Positions 15,626 through 22,233 of a stretch of DNA of 25,002 bases are shown here, in pieces. The DNA is from a virus. Each line of letters begins with the position of its first letter. Position 1 is the stretch's first letter. Location of the stretch: positions 1 to 25,002 of IMG/VR virus record IMGVR_UViG_3300044732_000842. One strand, 5' to 3'. Below the pieces are notes generated by a model that saw only the letters and a program-made list of their open reading frames with translations, was not told the origin of the DNA and did not search any database. The position numbers were made by a program, and so were the translations under genes.

Positions 15626-16330
15626 ATGTTAAAATTGTTAGATCAACCAGTTAGTCAACTGTATGTGTGTGAACACTGCGGAACCAAGTTTACCAAAGAA
15701 AAAACTCTGGTTGTGCATATGTGCGAGCAAAAACGTAGATATCTTGCCAAGGATGAAAAACATGTTATCTTAGGATATACGGTATACAATCGATTCTATA
15801 GACTAACACAAAAACAAAAGCATGACAAAACATATTTAGAGTTTGCCAAGAGCCCCTATTACAATGCATTTGTAAAATTTGGCAGTTTCATGCACAATGT
15901 TAATCCTCTGTATCCAGATCAATACATTGACTTCGTGGTAATCAGCGGTGTCAAACTGGATCATTGGTGTAGAGAAGAATTGTATGAAAAATTTGTACTG
16001 CATCTAATTAAAACAGAATCGGTAGAGATTGCCTTAGAGAGATCTATTGATACCATGTCAAAGTGGGCTGTAGAAAACAATGCTGTATGGAATCATTATT
16101 TCAATTACATCAGCCCCAGCAGAGCCATGTTTAATATTAAAGATGGAAAGATATCTCCATGGCTGTTGTTGAACTGCAATTCTGGTAGAAATTTATTAAA
16201 TACATTTAATGACGAACAATTGGCAGCAGTAGCAACAATGATTGATCCACCGTTCTGGAAGAAAAAGTTTCGTGATAAAAAGTTCGACATGGAACTGATT
16301 ACGCAGGTAGTCAAGGAGTCAAATTTATAA
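15626..16330 (+). CDS. Zinc-finger protein conserved in T4-like phages
   Basis: The product is 234 residues. Cys15, Cys18, His31 and Cys33 (CEHC...VHMCEQ) make a C2HC zinc finger at the N-terminus, which suggests nucleic-acid or protein binding. The rest (SPYYNAFVKFGSFMHNVNPLYP, SGVKLDHWC, YISPSRAMFNIKDGKISPWLLLNC, MIDPPFWKKKF) fits, from memory, a conserved marine T4-like phage family of unknown function. The A of its TAA stop is the first base of the ATG of the polymerase-III-like gene, so the two are translated together and may act together in DNA metabolism. An AAGG lies only 1 nt before the ATG, an unusually short spacing. Confidence 0.85.
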   Translation: MLKLLDQPVSQLYVCEHCGTKFTKEKTLVVHMCEQKRRYLAKDEKHVILGYTVYNRFYRLTQKQKHDKTYLEFAKSPYYNAFVKFGSFMHNVNPLYPDQYIDFVVISGVKLDHWCREELYEKFVLHLIKTESVEIALERSIDTMSKWAVENNAVWNHYFNYISPSRAMFNIKDGKISPWLLLNCNSGRNLLNTFNDEQLAAVATMIDPPFWKKKFRDKKFDMELITQVVKESNL

Positions 16331-16908
16331 TGCCAGATATCGACATTGATTTCTACGATCGCACCAAAGCACTAGAACATTTCACTCATGTGCGATCTAG
16401 TCGTGTAGACGGTGACAAGTTAGTGGCACATAACACAGGCATTTATGTAACTGACATACCACATGATCCTATTACTAATCTAGCCAACATTGATTACAAC
16501 GAGGCAGAAAATCGAGGTTATTTTAAATTAGATTTTCTCAATGTTGGTATCTATAAAGATGTAAGAGATGAAGAGCATCTTAAAACTTTAATGGAGGCTG
16601 AGCCACTATGGGACCTTTTAGAGCAGGACGATTTCAGCAATTTACTGTTTCATGTCAACGGCCATGGCGCCATTCTGCGGCAGATGAAACCCACGAGTAT
16701 ACTCCAACTAGCGGCAATTTTGGCTATGATAAGACCAGCCAAGAGACATTTGATTGGGAAGGACTGGACGACAGTGATGACGACTATTTGGACAAAGCCC
16801 GAGGATGGTGAGTACTACTTTAAGAAGAGTCATGCTGTGGCCTATGCACAGGCAGTGGTAGTACAAATGAACTTGATATGCGAGCAGATCAGTTACGGTT
16901 ACAGTTAA
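16330..16908 (+). CDS. Mini DNA polymerase III alpha (DnaE palm)-like protein
   Basis: The product is 192 residues, against about 1,100 for bacterial DnaE. It starts at ATG 16330 with AAGGAG about 11 nt upstream. Three blocks follow DnaE order: MPDIDIDFYDR (1-11; Asp3, Asp5, Asp7) matches the catalytic PDxDxDF; NTGIYVTDIP to NRGYFKLDFLNVGIY (35-75; Asp68) matches the HAxGVVI...GxxKxDFLGL block that carries the third catalytic Asp; LFHVNGHGAILRQMKPTSILQLAAILAMIRPAK (106-138) and YYFKKSHAVAYAQAVVVQMNLI (162-183) match the FQ-x-ES-G-M-x-x-x-x-x-xxP...LIAL-RPG and FNKSHAxAYA segments. The PHP, most of the fingers, and the clamp- and tau-binding domains are missing. Function is unknown; polymerase activity is not implied. 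Confidence 0.85.
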   Translation: MPDIDIDFYDRTKALEHFTHVRSSRVDGDKLVAHNTGIYVTDIPHDPITNLANIDYNEAENRGYFKLDFLNVGIYKDVRDEEHLKTLMEAEPLWDLLEQDDFSNLLFHVNGHGAILRQMKPTSILQLAAILAMIRPAKRHLIGKDWTTVMTTIWTKPEDGEYYFKKSHAVAYAQAVVVQMNLICEQISYGYS

Positions 16909-16930
16909 CGTTTTCTTACTAACTGTACCG
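16896..16930. terminator. Hairpin across convergent stop codons, possible bidirectional terminator
   Basis: CGGTTACAGTTA (16896-16907) can pair with TAACTGTACCG (16920-16930), with one bulged T and a 12-nt loop. The left arm and loop edge hold GTTAAC, in which both convergent genes end: TAA at 16906-16908 on the + strand and TAA as the complement of 16905-16907. There is no strong T-run on either side, so termination is a guess. Confidence 0.4.
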
Positions 16931-17276
16931 ATTTACGTTTAACTCGTCTCAGCGTTAAACTTAATATGTTAACCACTGGGCCTAGAATTATCACTACATC
17001 TTTACTGTTGAATGTTTTAATAGCATATTTAAAAGGCTCTAAATCTTTCTTGAGAAAAATATTAATGGGGACTTGACGATTACTTTCCCACCACCATATT
17101 TCACCTTGCTCTAACAGAGCGGTTTTTTCGTCTGGTGTTTTGATAGCACTGAGATCGTAAAAACTGGTAACGTATTGATCTTGATTTATCATCATGCCAA
17201 CATACTCTTGCTCACCGTAGGTCAGCACAGTAATGAAAGGGAGGGTTTGTTCTATGTTTTCTCTTAATTTAACCAT
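16905..17276 (-). CDS. Small - strand phage protein of unknown function
   Basis: The product is 123 residues from the ATG at 17276 (MVKLRENIEQTLPFITVLTYG); the frame extends upstream to a TTG at 17303, but the ATG is the natural start and lies under a late-type promoter on this strand. It has the segment GEQEYVGMMINQDQYVTSFYD, then a Trp-rich stretch WWWESNR and a basic C-terminus ending in RRVKRKSVQLVRKR. No membrane segment or known domain is visible, though the final hydrophobic stretch (DVVIILGPVVNILSL) could be a short buried helix. It seems to be a conserved small phage protein. It is the only - strand gene between 1.9 and 24.9 kb and converges on the polymerase-III-like gene. Confidence 0.75.
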   Translation of the reverse strand: MVKLRENIEQTLPFITVLTYGEQEYVGMMINQDQYVTSFYDLSAIKTPDEKTALLEQGEIWWWESNRQVPINIFLKKDLEPFKYAIKTFNSKDVVIILGPVVNILSLTLRRVKRKSVQLVRKR

Positions 17277-17283
17277 ATAAATA
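17276..17283 (+). promoter_or_regulatory. T4-type late promoter TATAAATA of the 17298 gene
   Basis: The perfect late box at 17276-17283 predicts +1 near 17289. An AAAGGGGA ribosome site (17285-17292) and the ATG at 17298 follow. The T of the box is also the last base of the reverse start codon (CAT 17274-17276) of the leftward gene. Confidence 0.75.
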
Positions 17284-17297
17284 CAAAGGGGATCCAA

Positions 17298-18050
17298 ATG
17301 CAAAAAATTTCAAGTTATTTATATCCAAACCGTGTGATAGTCATAGCGGATTTGGTTTCCTTTCCTGTGGAGATGCAAATCGTGTATCAGCGTATAATAA
17401 AAATTTATAAAAATATTGACAACGTCATCGAATTTGATGTAAAAAATGCTGATCAAAAACGTATCAGTTTAACCAACTACACTATTAAATTTGTCATGAC
17501 AGATTTGAATAATGCATTGATTACAGAAAAGATCGCAACACTGTCTGAGATCACAGGCATATGTTCTGTGAACATAGACGAAAACGACACACTAAATCTA
17601 GACCGTGGATTTTATAATTTTGCAGTGTATATTGAAACAGACAGCGGTGTCAAAACGCTGTTGTATGCAGATGCTAATTTTGGCGGCAAAGGCAAGATTG
17701 AATTGGTTGGGGACTTGATGCCAGTGCCCAGGCCAGTGATCAATATTGCCAGTTTCTTAGAGGAACAAAGTGTACTATACAGCAGTGCGGTCACTGCAGA
17801 ACCAGGCATCAATGGAGACCAAGCACTGCATACCTTTGCTTTTTATCCTACAGCATTGAATGGTACAGTGTACATTGATGCCAGCCTTAGTGAAACCAGC
17901 CAAAGTGTACAATGGGTAGAATTGGACGACTTTGCTGTGGTTCCGGGGGACACAACCTTTTACAAAAACTACACAGGTGTGTACAGTTGGTTTAGAATTA
18001 GATACACCAAGACAGCCGGAACACTTGACAAAGTACTACTGAGAAACTAA
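17298..18050 (+). CDS. Probable virion/baseplate-type structural protein
   Basis: The product is 250 residues. The N-terminal 150 residues (VYQRIIKIYKNIDNVIEFDVKNADQKRISLTNYTIKFVMTD, about 28-68) match the pattern of the N-terminal module of phage baseplate upper proteins (BppU-like): an Ig-like sandwich that starts with a repeated hydrophobic D-N-x-x-x-F-x-V-K strand. The C-terminal half (VYIDASLSETSQSVQWVELDDF, YSWFRIRYTK) is a second beta-rich domain, perhaps carbohydrate-binding. There is no signal peptide. It is expressed from its own late promoter with a good ribosome site, as expected for a virion part, while the adjacent replication genes have sigma70-like promoters. The exact T4 equivalent is not identified. 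Confidence 0.75.
   Translation: MQKISSYLYPNRVIVIADLVSFPVEMQIVYQRIIKIYKNIDNVIEFDVKNADQKRISLTNYTIKFVMTDLNNALITEKIATLSEITGICSVNIDENDTLNLDRGFYNFAVYIETDSGVKTLLYADANFGGKGKIELVGDLMPVPRPVINIASFLEEQSVLYSSAVTAEPGINGDQALHTFAFYPTALNGTVYIDASLSETSQSVQWVELDDFAVVPGDTTFYKNYTGVYSWFRIRYTKTAGTLDKVLLRN
17316..17323 (-). promoter_or_regulatory. T4-type late promoter on the - strand, inside the 17298 gene
   Basis: TATTTATA at 17316-17323 is the reverse complement of TATAAATA. It predicts a leftward transcript from about 17310, giving the gene starting at 17276 a leader of about 34 nt. It lies over codons 7-9 of the rightward gene, so the two late promoters are crossed. Confidence 0.55.
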
Positions 18051-18053
18051 AAT
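18025..18053 (+). promoter_or_regulatory. Sigma70-like promoter of the primase gene, leaderless start predicted
   Basis: TTGACA (18025-18030) and TAAAAT (18048-18053, 5 of 6) are 17 bp apart, and the -10 box overlaps the TAA stop of the previous gene. The predicted +1 is at 18060, one base before the ATG at 18061. Confidence 0.65.
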
Positions 18054-18060
18054 AAGACTA

Positions 18061-19041
18061 ATGAGTCTTATCTTAGAAACCGTACAACAACATTTACCGG
18101 CAAAGCGAAAATCAACCCCTAGTGGGTGGATCAGTTTCAATGCGGTGTGCTGTCATCACAATGGCACCAGTGCTGACAATAGACAGCGTGGCGGCATCAT
18201 GTTGAATGAAGGAGTCAGTTATCATTGTTTCAACTGTGGATTTAAATCTAGTTGGCAACCTGGCCGACACGTCAGTGTAAAGTTTAAAAAACTTCTGCGA
18301 TGGTTGAATGTTTCTGACAGTGACATCAATAAGTGCATGTTAGATGCTCTGAGACGTCACGAAGGTATCGAAGACACTGGAATTAAAAATCCAATTCCTA
18401 CCTTTATAGACAAAGCATTGCCCAGAGGCGCTGAACCCATCGTAAGTTATCTGGATAATCCTCCTGCTGAACTAATGCCAGTATTGCAGTATCTAACTGA
18501 GAGAAAACTGTATTTGGAGGATTATGACTTTTACTGGACAGATGAAGATGGATTCCAAAATAGATTAATTATTCCCTTTTACTTTCAAAATCGTATTGTG
18601 GGATACACTGCTAGAAAAATCACAGAAGGCAAACCCAAATACATCAGTGAACAACAGCCGGGGTATGTGTTTAATTTGGATCAACAAGGTCTCGATCAAA
18701 AGTTTGTCATAGTTGTAGAAGGACCAATTGATGCAATCTGTATCAAAGGTGTGGCCTTGACCAGCGCCGAAGTTGGAGACAGTCAGCGAGCGTTGATCAA
18801 TCGATTACAGCGTCAAGTGATAGTGTTGCCTGATCGAGATCAAGCCGGATGTCGTTTGATAGATCAGGCATTGGAGTTCGGGTGGAGTGTGAGTTTTCCC
18901 GAGTGGGGAGACGATGTCAAAGATGTAAATGATGCTGTGAAAAAATTCGGCAGACTATATACATTGTGGAGCATTGTGCATCACTGTGAGAGCAATGCTC
19001 TTAAAATACAATTGAGGATGAAAAAATGGTTAGTAAAATAA
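18061..19041 (+). CDS. 61: DNA primase (T4 gp61-like)
   Basis: The product is 326 residues, close to T4 gp61 (342), the DnaG-type primase that makes RNA primers with the gp41 helicase. The N-terminal zinc ribbon uses Cys/His residues at 30-33 (CCHH) and Cys56/Cys59 (HCFNCG). The TOPRIM domain shows FVIVVEGPIDAI (215-226; catalytic Glu220) and VIVLPDRDQAG (253-263; Asp258, Asp260). The middle segment NRLIIPFYFQNRIVGYTARKI is the DnaG-family basic region before TOPRIM. It lies under its own sigma70-like promoter. Its end overlaps a 38-residue gene, and the helicase gene is about 1.7 kb downstream on the same strand. Confidence 0.93.
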   Translation: MSLILETVQQHLPAKRKSTPSGWISFNAVCCHHNGTSADNRQRGGIMLNEGVSYHCFNCGFKSSWQPGRHVSVKFKKLLRWLNVSDSDINKCMLDALRRHEGIEDTGIKNPIPTFIDKALPRGAEPIVSYLDNPPAELMPVLQYLTERKLYLEDYDFYWTDEDGFQNRLIIPFYFQNRIVGYTARKITEGKPKYISEQQPGYVFNLDQQGLDQKFVIVVEGPIDAICIKGVALTSAEVGDSQRALINRLQRQVIVLPDRDQAGCRLIDQALEFGWSVSFPEWGDDVKDVNDAVKKFGRLYTLWSIVHHCESNALKIQLRMKKWLVK

Positions 19042-19142
19042 TTTATTGGTTGTCTACACCGTGGCGTAGATATCAGCAACGACGAGCCCTAGCACGACGA
19101 ATTGAAGAATTACGCAAACGTGACCCGTTTATTTACAAATGA
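19026..19142 (+). CDS. 38-residue basic microprotein
   Basis: This short gene starts at ATG 19026, inside the last codons of the primase gene in another frame (16-nt overlap), and ends at TGA 19140-19142, which overlaps the next ATG as ATGA. The product opens MVSKIIYWLSTPWRRYQQRR and ends ARRIEELRKRDPFIYK: a short hydrophobic start, then a very basic helix. The same C-terminal run (EELRKRDPFIYK) recurs, from memory, in small proteins of T4-like marine phages, which supports it being real. The amphipathic start could lie on a membrane; the rest could bind nucleic acid. No function is known. Confidence 0.7.
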   Translation: MVSKIIYWLSTPWRRYQQRRALARRIEELRKRDPFIYK

Positions 19143-19738
19143 CCATACTAGCAGTAGGATGTAGTTTTTTATGCGATAGATCTGAGGTGCGGCCCCAGTG
19201 TGCTGTCATGGCCGAACGACTTGATCAGCCGCTGGACAATCGCAGTATCCCCGGCAACGGAAACACACACATCCTGTACAACACAATGACAGCCATAATC
19301 GAAAATCCCAACAAGTATTCCTTGGTTTTAATCGGATGGAGCAATCCTGGTAGATGGGATTTTGTAACTGCTCCACACAAGTGGTTTGCCTTAAAGATGG
19401 GTAACGTCATAGGAACAGCCACTGATAAAAAAATAAATTTTGAATTAACATTATTTAAACATTGGGCTCCTCAAGTGCTTTTGTTATCTTCTTGGCTGAG
19501 ATCGAGAAACATTCCTTTTATAATGTGGAACAGTTTAGAATGTTGGTTAGAAGGAGAAAGCACGTTACATAAAGAAATTTTGTCTATACCCGAATTTTAT
19601 AAACCAAAAATAAATCATATTGCTGATCTAAGAGAAAGAGAACAATGGATTTCAAATGATGATCATCATCCAAATCAACAGAGTCATGATCTGTGGGCTC
19701 AAGAATTATTAGACTTTAATAGGACTTTATATAAATGA
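19139..19738 (+). CDS. SGNH/GDSL-hydrolase-like protein
   Basis: The product is 199 residues. Block I is VGCSF (6-10; nucleophile Ser9), a GNGNTH stretch near 39-44 supplies the block II/III Gly and Asn, and NDDHHPNQQSHDLWAQEL (173-190) carries the DxxH of block V (Asp174, His177). That is the SGNH esterase layout, used by carbohydrate deacetylases and acyl esterases. There is no signal peptide. It lies between primase and carbamoyltransferase, overlapping both neighbours by 4 nt, so it is in the same coupled string. Removal or transfer of an acyl group on a phage or host glycan is the likely role, inferred from the fold. Confidence 0.82.
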   Translation: MTILAVGCSFLCDRSEVRPQCAVMAERLDQPLDNRSIPGNGNTHILYNTMTAIIENPNKYSLVLIGWSNPGRWDFVTAPHKWFALKMGNVIGTATDKKINFELTLFKHWAPQVLLLSSWLRSRNIPFIMWNSLECWLEGESTLHKEILSIPEFYKPKINHIADLREREQWISNDDHHPNQQSHDLWAQELLDFNRTLYK

Positions 19739-20685
19739 TTGAATGGGGCATCAACGCTCTTAATCACGGCAGCAGCCTGGCGGTGTTCAAGGATGGCGTA
19801 TTTCAGCAGGCCACATTCAGCACTGACGACGAACTGCCTAGCGATGTTATTCGCACAGCACTGGATTTTAGTGCTCCTGATCGCATCTATTGGTATGAAA
19901 ATCCATGGCTTAAGAAGGCAAGACAAATACGTGCCAAACAATACAGCACAGCATTTGACTTAACCAACTTGCCTTCACGCTATCTTAAACAAGCAAGATT
20001 AGGATATGCTCCAATAACCTATACGCAACATCACACCAGTCATGCTGCCGCAGGTTATTACACAAGTCCTTTTAATCATTGTGCTATTGTGGTGCTGGAT
20101 GCCATAGGTGAGTTTGAATGTGCTACTATATGGGAAGGTCGGTACGGGGAAATGAAGAAAGTGTGGAGTAGAAGTTATCCACATAGTTTGGGATTGTTTT
20201 ATAGTGCATTTACTCAGTTTGTTGGCCTAACACCAATCCGCGACGAACACTTATTTCAAAAGATGGCTGCTCAAGGAACTCCAAATAGATTTCGTAGAGA
20301 AGTAGGCAATTACTTTGGTGTTGGACCAGTTGAATTAACTGAAAACTTTCATAGAGGTGTACGGACGTGGGATCAAAATATGTTAAGCACATTGCAAGAA
20401 CAATGTGATCTTGCTGCCGCAGTTCAGGAACGCTTTGAAATTGAAATAAGCAAAGTGATGTGCGAGGCTCAACGATTAGTCAATACCGATTGTCTAGTGT
20501 ACATGGGCGGGTGTGCTATGAATAGTGCCGCTAACAAACAAGAAGTAGAACCCAAGTTTAAATATCGTTGGAGTTTGCCAAATCCTGGAGACCCTAGCAG
20601 CGCAATAGGTGCTGTGGCCTATCATCGTAAACAACGAATACATCACGACTGGGCACCAGTCAAACACCTTGCAATTAATGTATAA
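19735..20685 (+). CDS. Carbamoyltransferase, N-terminal domain only (NodU/TobZ-like)
   Basis: The product is 316 residues against about 550-600 for NodU/TobZ. The HSP70/actin-like first domain is present: GINALNHGSSLAVF (5-18), QHHTSHAAAGYYTSPF (98-113; His99, His103 as metal ligands), VVLDAIGEFECATIW (Asp122), GGCAMNSAANK (near 258) and LPNPGDPSSAIGA. The second domain, which in TobZ forms carbamoyl phosphate-derived adenylate or completes transfer, is absent, and the gene ends in a normal stop with no remnant downstream. So this is either a minimal enzyme or one needing a partner. It is placed among DNA replication genes but probably decorates a sugar or a nucleoside. Confidence 0.88.
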   Translation: MIEWGINALNHGSSLAVFKDGVFQQATFSTDDELPSDVIRTALDFSAPDRIYWYENPWLKKARQIRAKQYSTAFDLTNLPSRYLKQARLGYAPITYTQHHTSHAAAGYYTSPFNHCAIVVLDAIGEFECATIWEGRYGEMKKVWSRSYPHSLGLFYSAFTQFVGLTPIRDEHLFQKMAAQGTPNRFRREVGNYFGVGPVELTENFHRGVRTWDQNMLSTLQEQCDLAAAVQERFEIEISKVMCEAQRLVNTDCLVYMGGCAMNSAANKQEVEPKFKYRWSLPNPGDPSSAIGAVAYHRKQRIHHDWAPVKHLAINV

Positions 20686-20697
20686 AGAAAGTATAAT
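20669..20697 (+). promoter_or_regulatory. Sigma70-like promoter of the helicase gene, leaderless start predicted
   Basis: TTGCAA (20669-20674, 5 of 6) and TATAAT (20692-20697) are 17 bp apart. The -35 box lies in the last codons of the carbamoyltransferase. The predicted +1 is the A of the ATG at 20704. Confidence 0.7.
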
Positions 20698-20703
20698 AGA
20701 ACA

Positions 20704-22194
20704 ATGACCACAAGACAAAACGCAGACTATGGATATGATATCCAAAAACTTTATTTAGAAATGATGCTCTCTGATGCAGAGACATTTGTACGCTGTCAAA
20801 GCATCTTTGATCACGAACTGTTTGACAGAAAACTACAAAGTACTGCCAAGTTTGTCAATGACTATGTAACAGATCACAGTGTATTGCCCACGTATGATAT
20901 TGTCAATGCTGCCACTGGCAGTAAACTACAGCGAGCAGATGATTTAAAAGAAGAACATTATGATTGGTTATTGACAGACTTTGAAACATTTATTCGACAC
21001 AAAGGTTTGGAAAAAGCCATTCTTGAAAGCGCAGATTTATTGGAAAAGGGCGAGTATGGCCCAGTTGAGGATCTAGTCAAACGAGCAGTGCAAATTGGCT
21101 TGACCAAAGACATGGGCACAGACTACTTTTTAGATCCTCGCGCTCGTTTAATGAGGATCAAAGACAACAACGGCCAAATGAAAACTGGTTGGGAGACTGT
21201 GGACAAGCGACTGTTCGGGGGTATGAATCGCGGAGAACTCAATATCTTTGCCGGCGGTTCGGGTGCGGGCAAAAGTCTGTTTCTAGCCAACTTGGGAGTC
21301 AACTGGGCACTGCAAGGACTCAACGTAGTATACTTGACATTAGAACTCAGCGAGGAATTGGTCAGTATGCGTATTGACAGTATGATTACTGAAATTCCTG
21401 TGCGAGAGATTTTCAAGCAGATCGACGATGTAGAAATGCGGGTTAAAATTATCGGCAAGAAGTCGGGCACATATCAAGTAAAATATCTTGCCAGTGGCAA
21501 AACTGCCAACGATGTGCGCAGTTACTTGAAAGAATATGAAATCAAATTGGGTCGTAAAGTTGACATACTGTTAGTGGACTACTTGGATCTGTTGATGCCC
21601 ATCAGCAAAAAGATCTCCGCAGAAAATCTGTTTATCAAGGACAAGTATGTCAGTGAAGAACTGCGTAATTTGGCAGTAGAGAAAAACTGTGTGCTGGTCA
21701 CGGCAGCACAGTTGAATCGTGGTGCAGTTGAAGAAGTAGAATTTGATCACAGCCATATTTCAGGTGGACTTAGCAAGATTCAAACAGCAGACAACGTGTT
21801 TGGTATCTTTACCAGTCGAGCCATGCGTGAACGGGGCAAGTATCAAATACAGTTGATGAAAACTCGCAGTTCAAGCGGTGTGGGCATGAAGATTGATCTA
21901 GATTTTGACATTGACACATTGCGTATTACAGATCCAGGAGAAGATGAATATCAAGCCCAAAGTGGCACAAGTTCACCGTCACAAATCTATAATCAGATCA
22001 AACAAAAATCTAACATACAATCCGGTGACAGTGACACTGCCGCTACTGCTTCTGGGACTGCATGGCAACGTGGACAACCGCGAGCGGGAGTGGATCCTTT
22101 GGCTGGCATCAGCGTGGCAAAACCCAAAGCCACTGTGGAAAGTAGCAAACTACGTGAACTGATCAACAACATTGGCAACGATGATTCACTGTGA
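20704..22194 (+). CDS. 41: Replicative DNA helicase (T4 gp41/DnaB-like)
   Basis: The product is 496 residues (T4 gp41 is 475). The N-terminal 130 residues are the helical collar; FAGGSGAGKSLFLANLGVNWALQG (182-205) is Walker A, VVYLTLELSEEL follows it, VDILLVDYLDLL (about 280-291) is Walker B, and VTAAQLNRGA and HISGGLSKIQTADNVF are the DnaB-family motifs H3 and H4. The last 65 residues are low-complexity (SGTSSPSQ, AATASGTAWQRGQP), a likely flexible tail. It drives the replication fork with the gp61-like primase encoded just upstream. A strong sigma70-like promoter directly precedes it. Confidence 0.95.
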   Translation: MTTRQNADYGYDIQKLYLEMMLSDAETFVRCQSIFDHELFDRKLQSTAKFVNDYVTDHSVLPTYDIVNAATGSKLQRADDLKEEHYDWLLTDFETFIRHKGLEKAILESADLLEKGEYGPVEDLVKRAVQIGLTKDMGTDYFLDPRARLMRIKDNNGQMKTGWETVDKRLFGGMNRGELNIFAGGSGAGKSLFLANLGVNWALQGLNVVYLTLELSEELVSMRIDSMITEIPVREIFKQIDDVEMRVKIIGKKSGTYQVKYLASGKTANDVRSYLKEYEIKLGRKVDILLVDYLDLLMPISKKISAENLFIKDKYVSEELRNLAVEKNCVLVTAAQLNRGAVEEVEFDHSHISGGLSKIQTADNVFGIFTSRAMRERGKYQIQLMKTRSSSGVGMKIDLDFDIDTLRITDPGEDEYQAQSGTSSPSQIYNQIKQKSNIQSGDSDTAATASGTAWQRGQPRAGVDPLAGISVAKPKATVESSKLRELINNIGNDDSL

Positions 22195-22233
22195 TCCGTG
22201 CTGTATGGTAAATAACAGCATGGAGTATCTAAC

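Noticed and set aside
16608-16811. Alternative + strand frame inside the polymerase-III-like gene
   Set aside because: It is fully contained in a gene with strong motif support and has no motif of its own.
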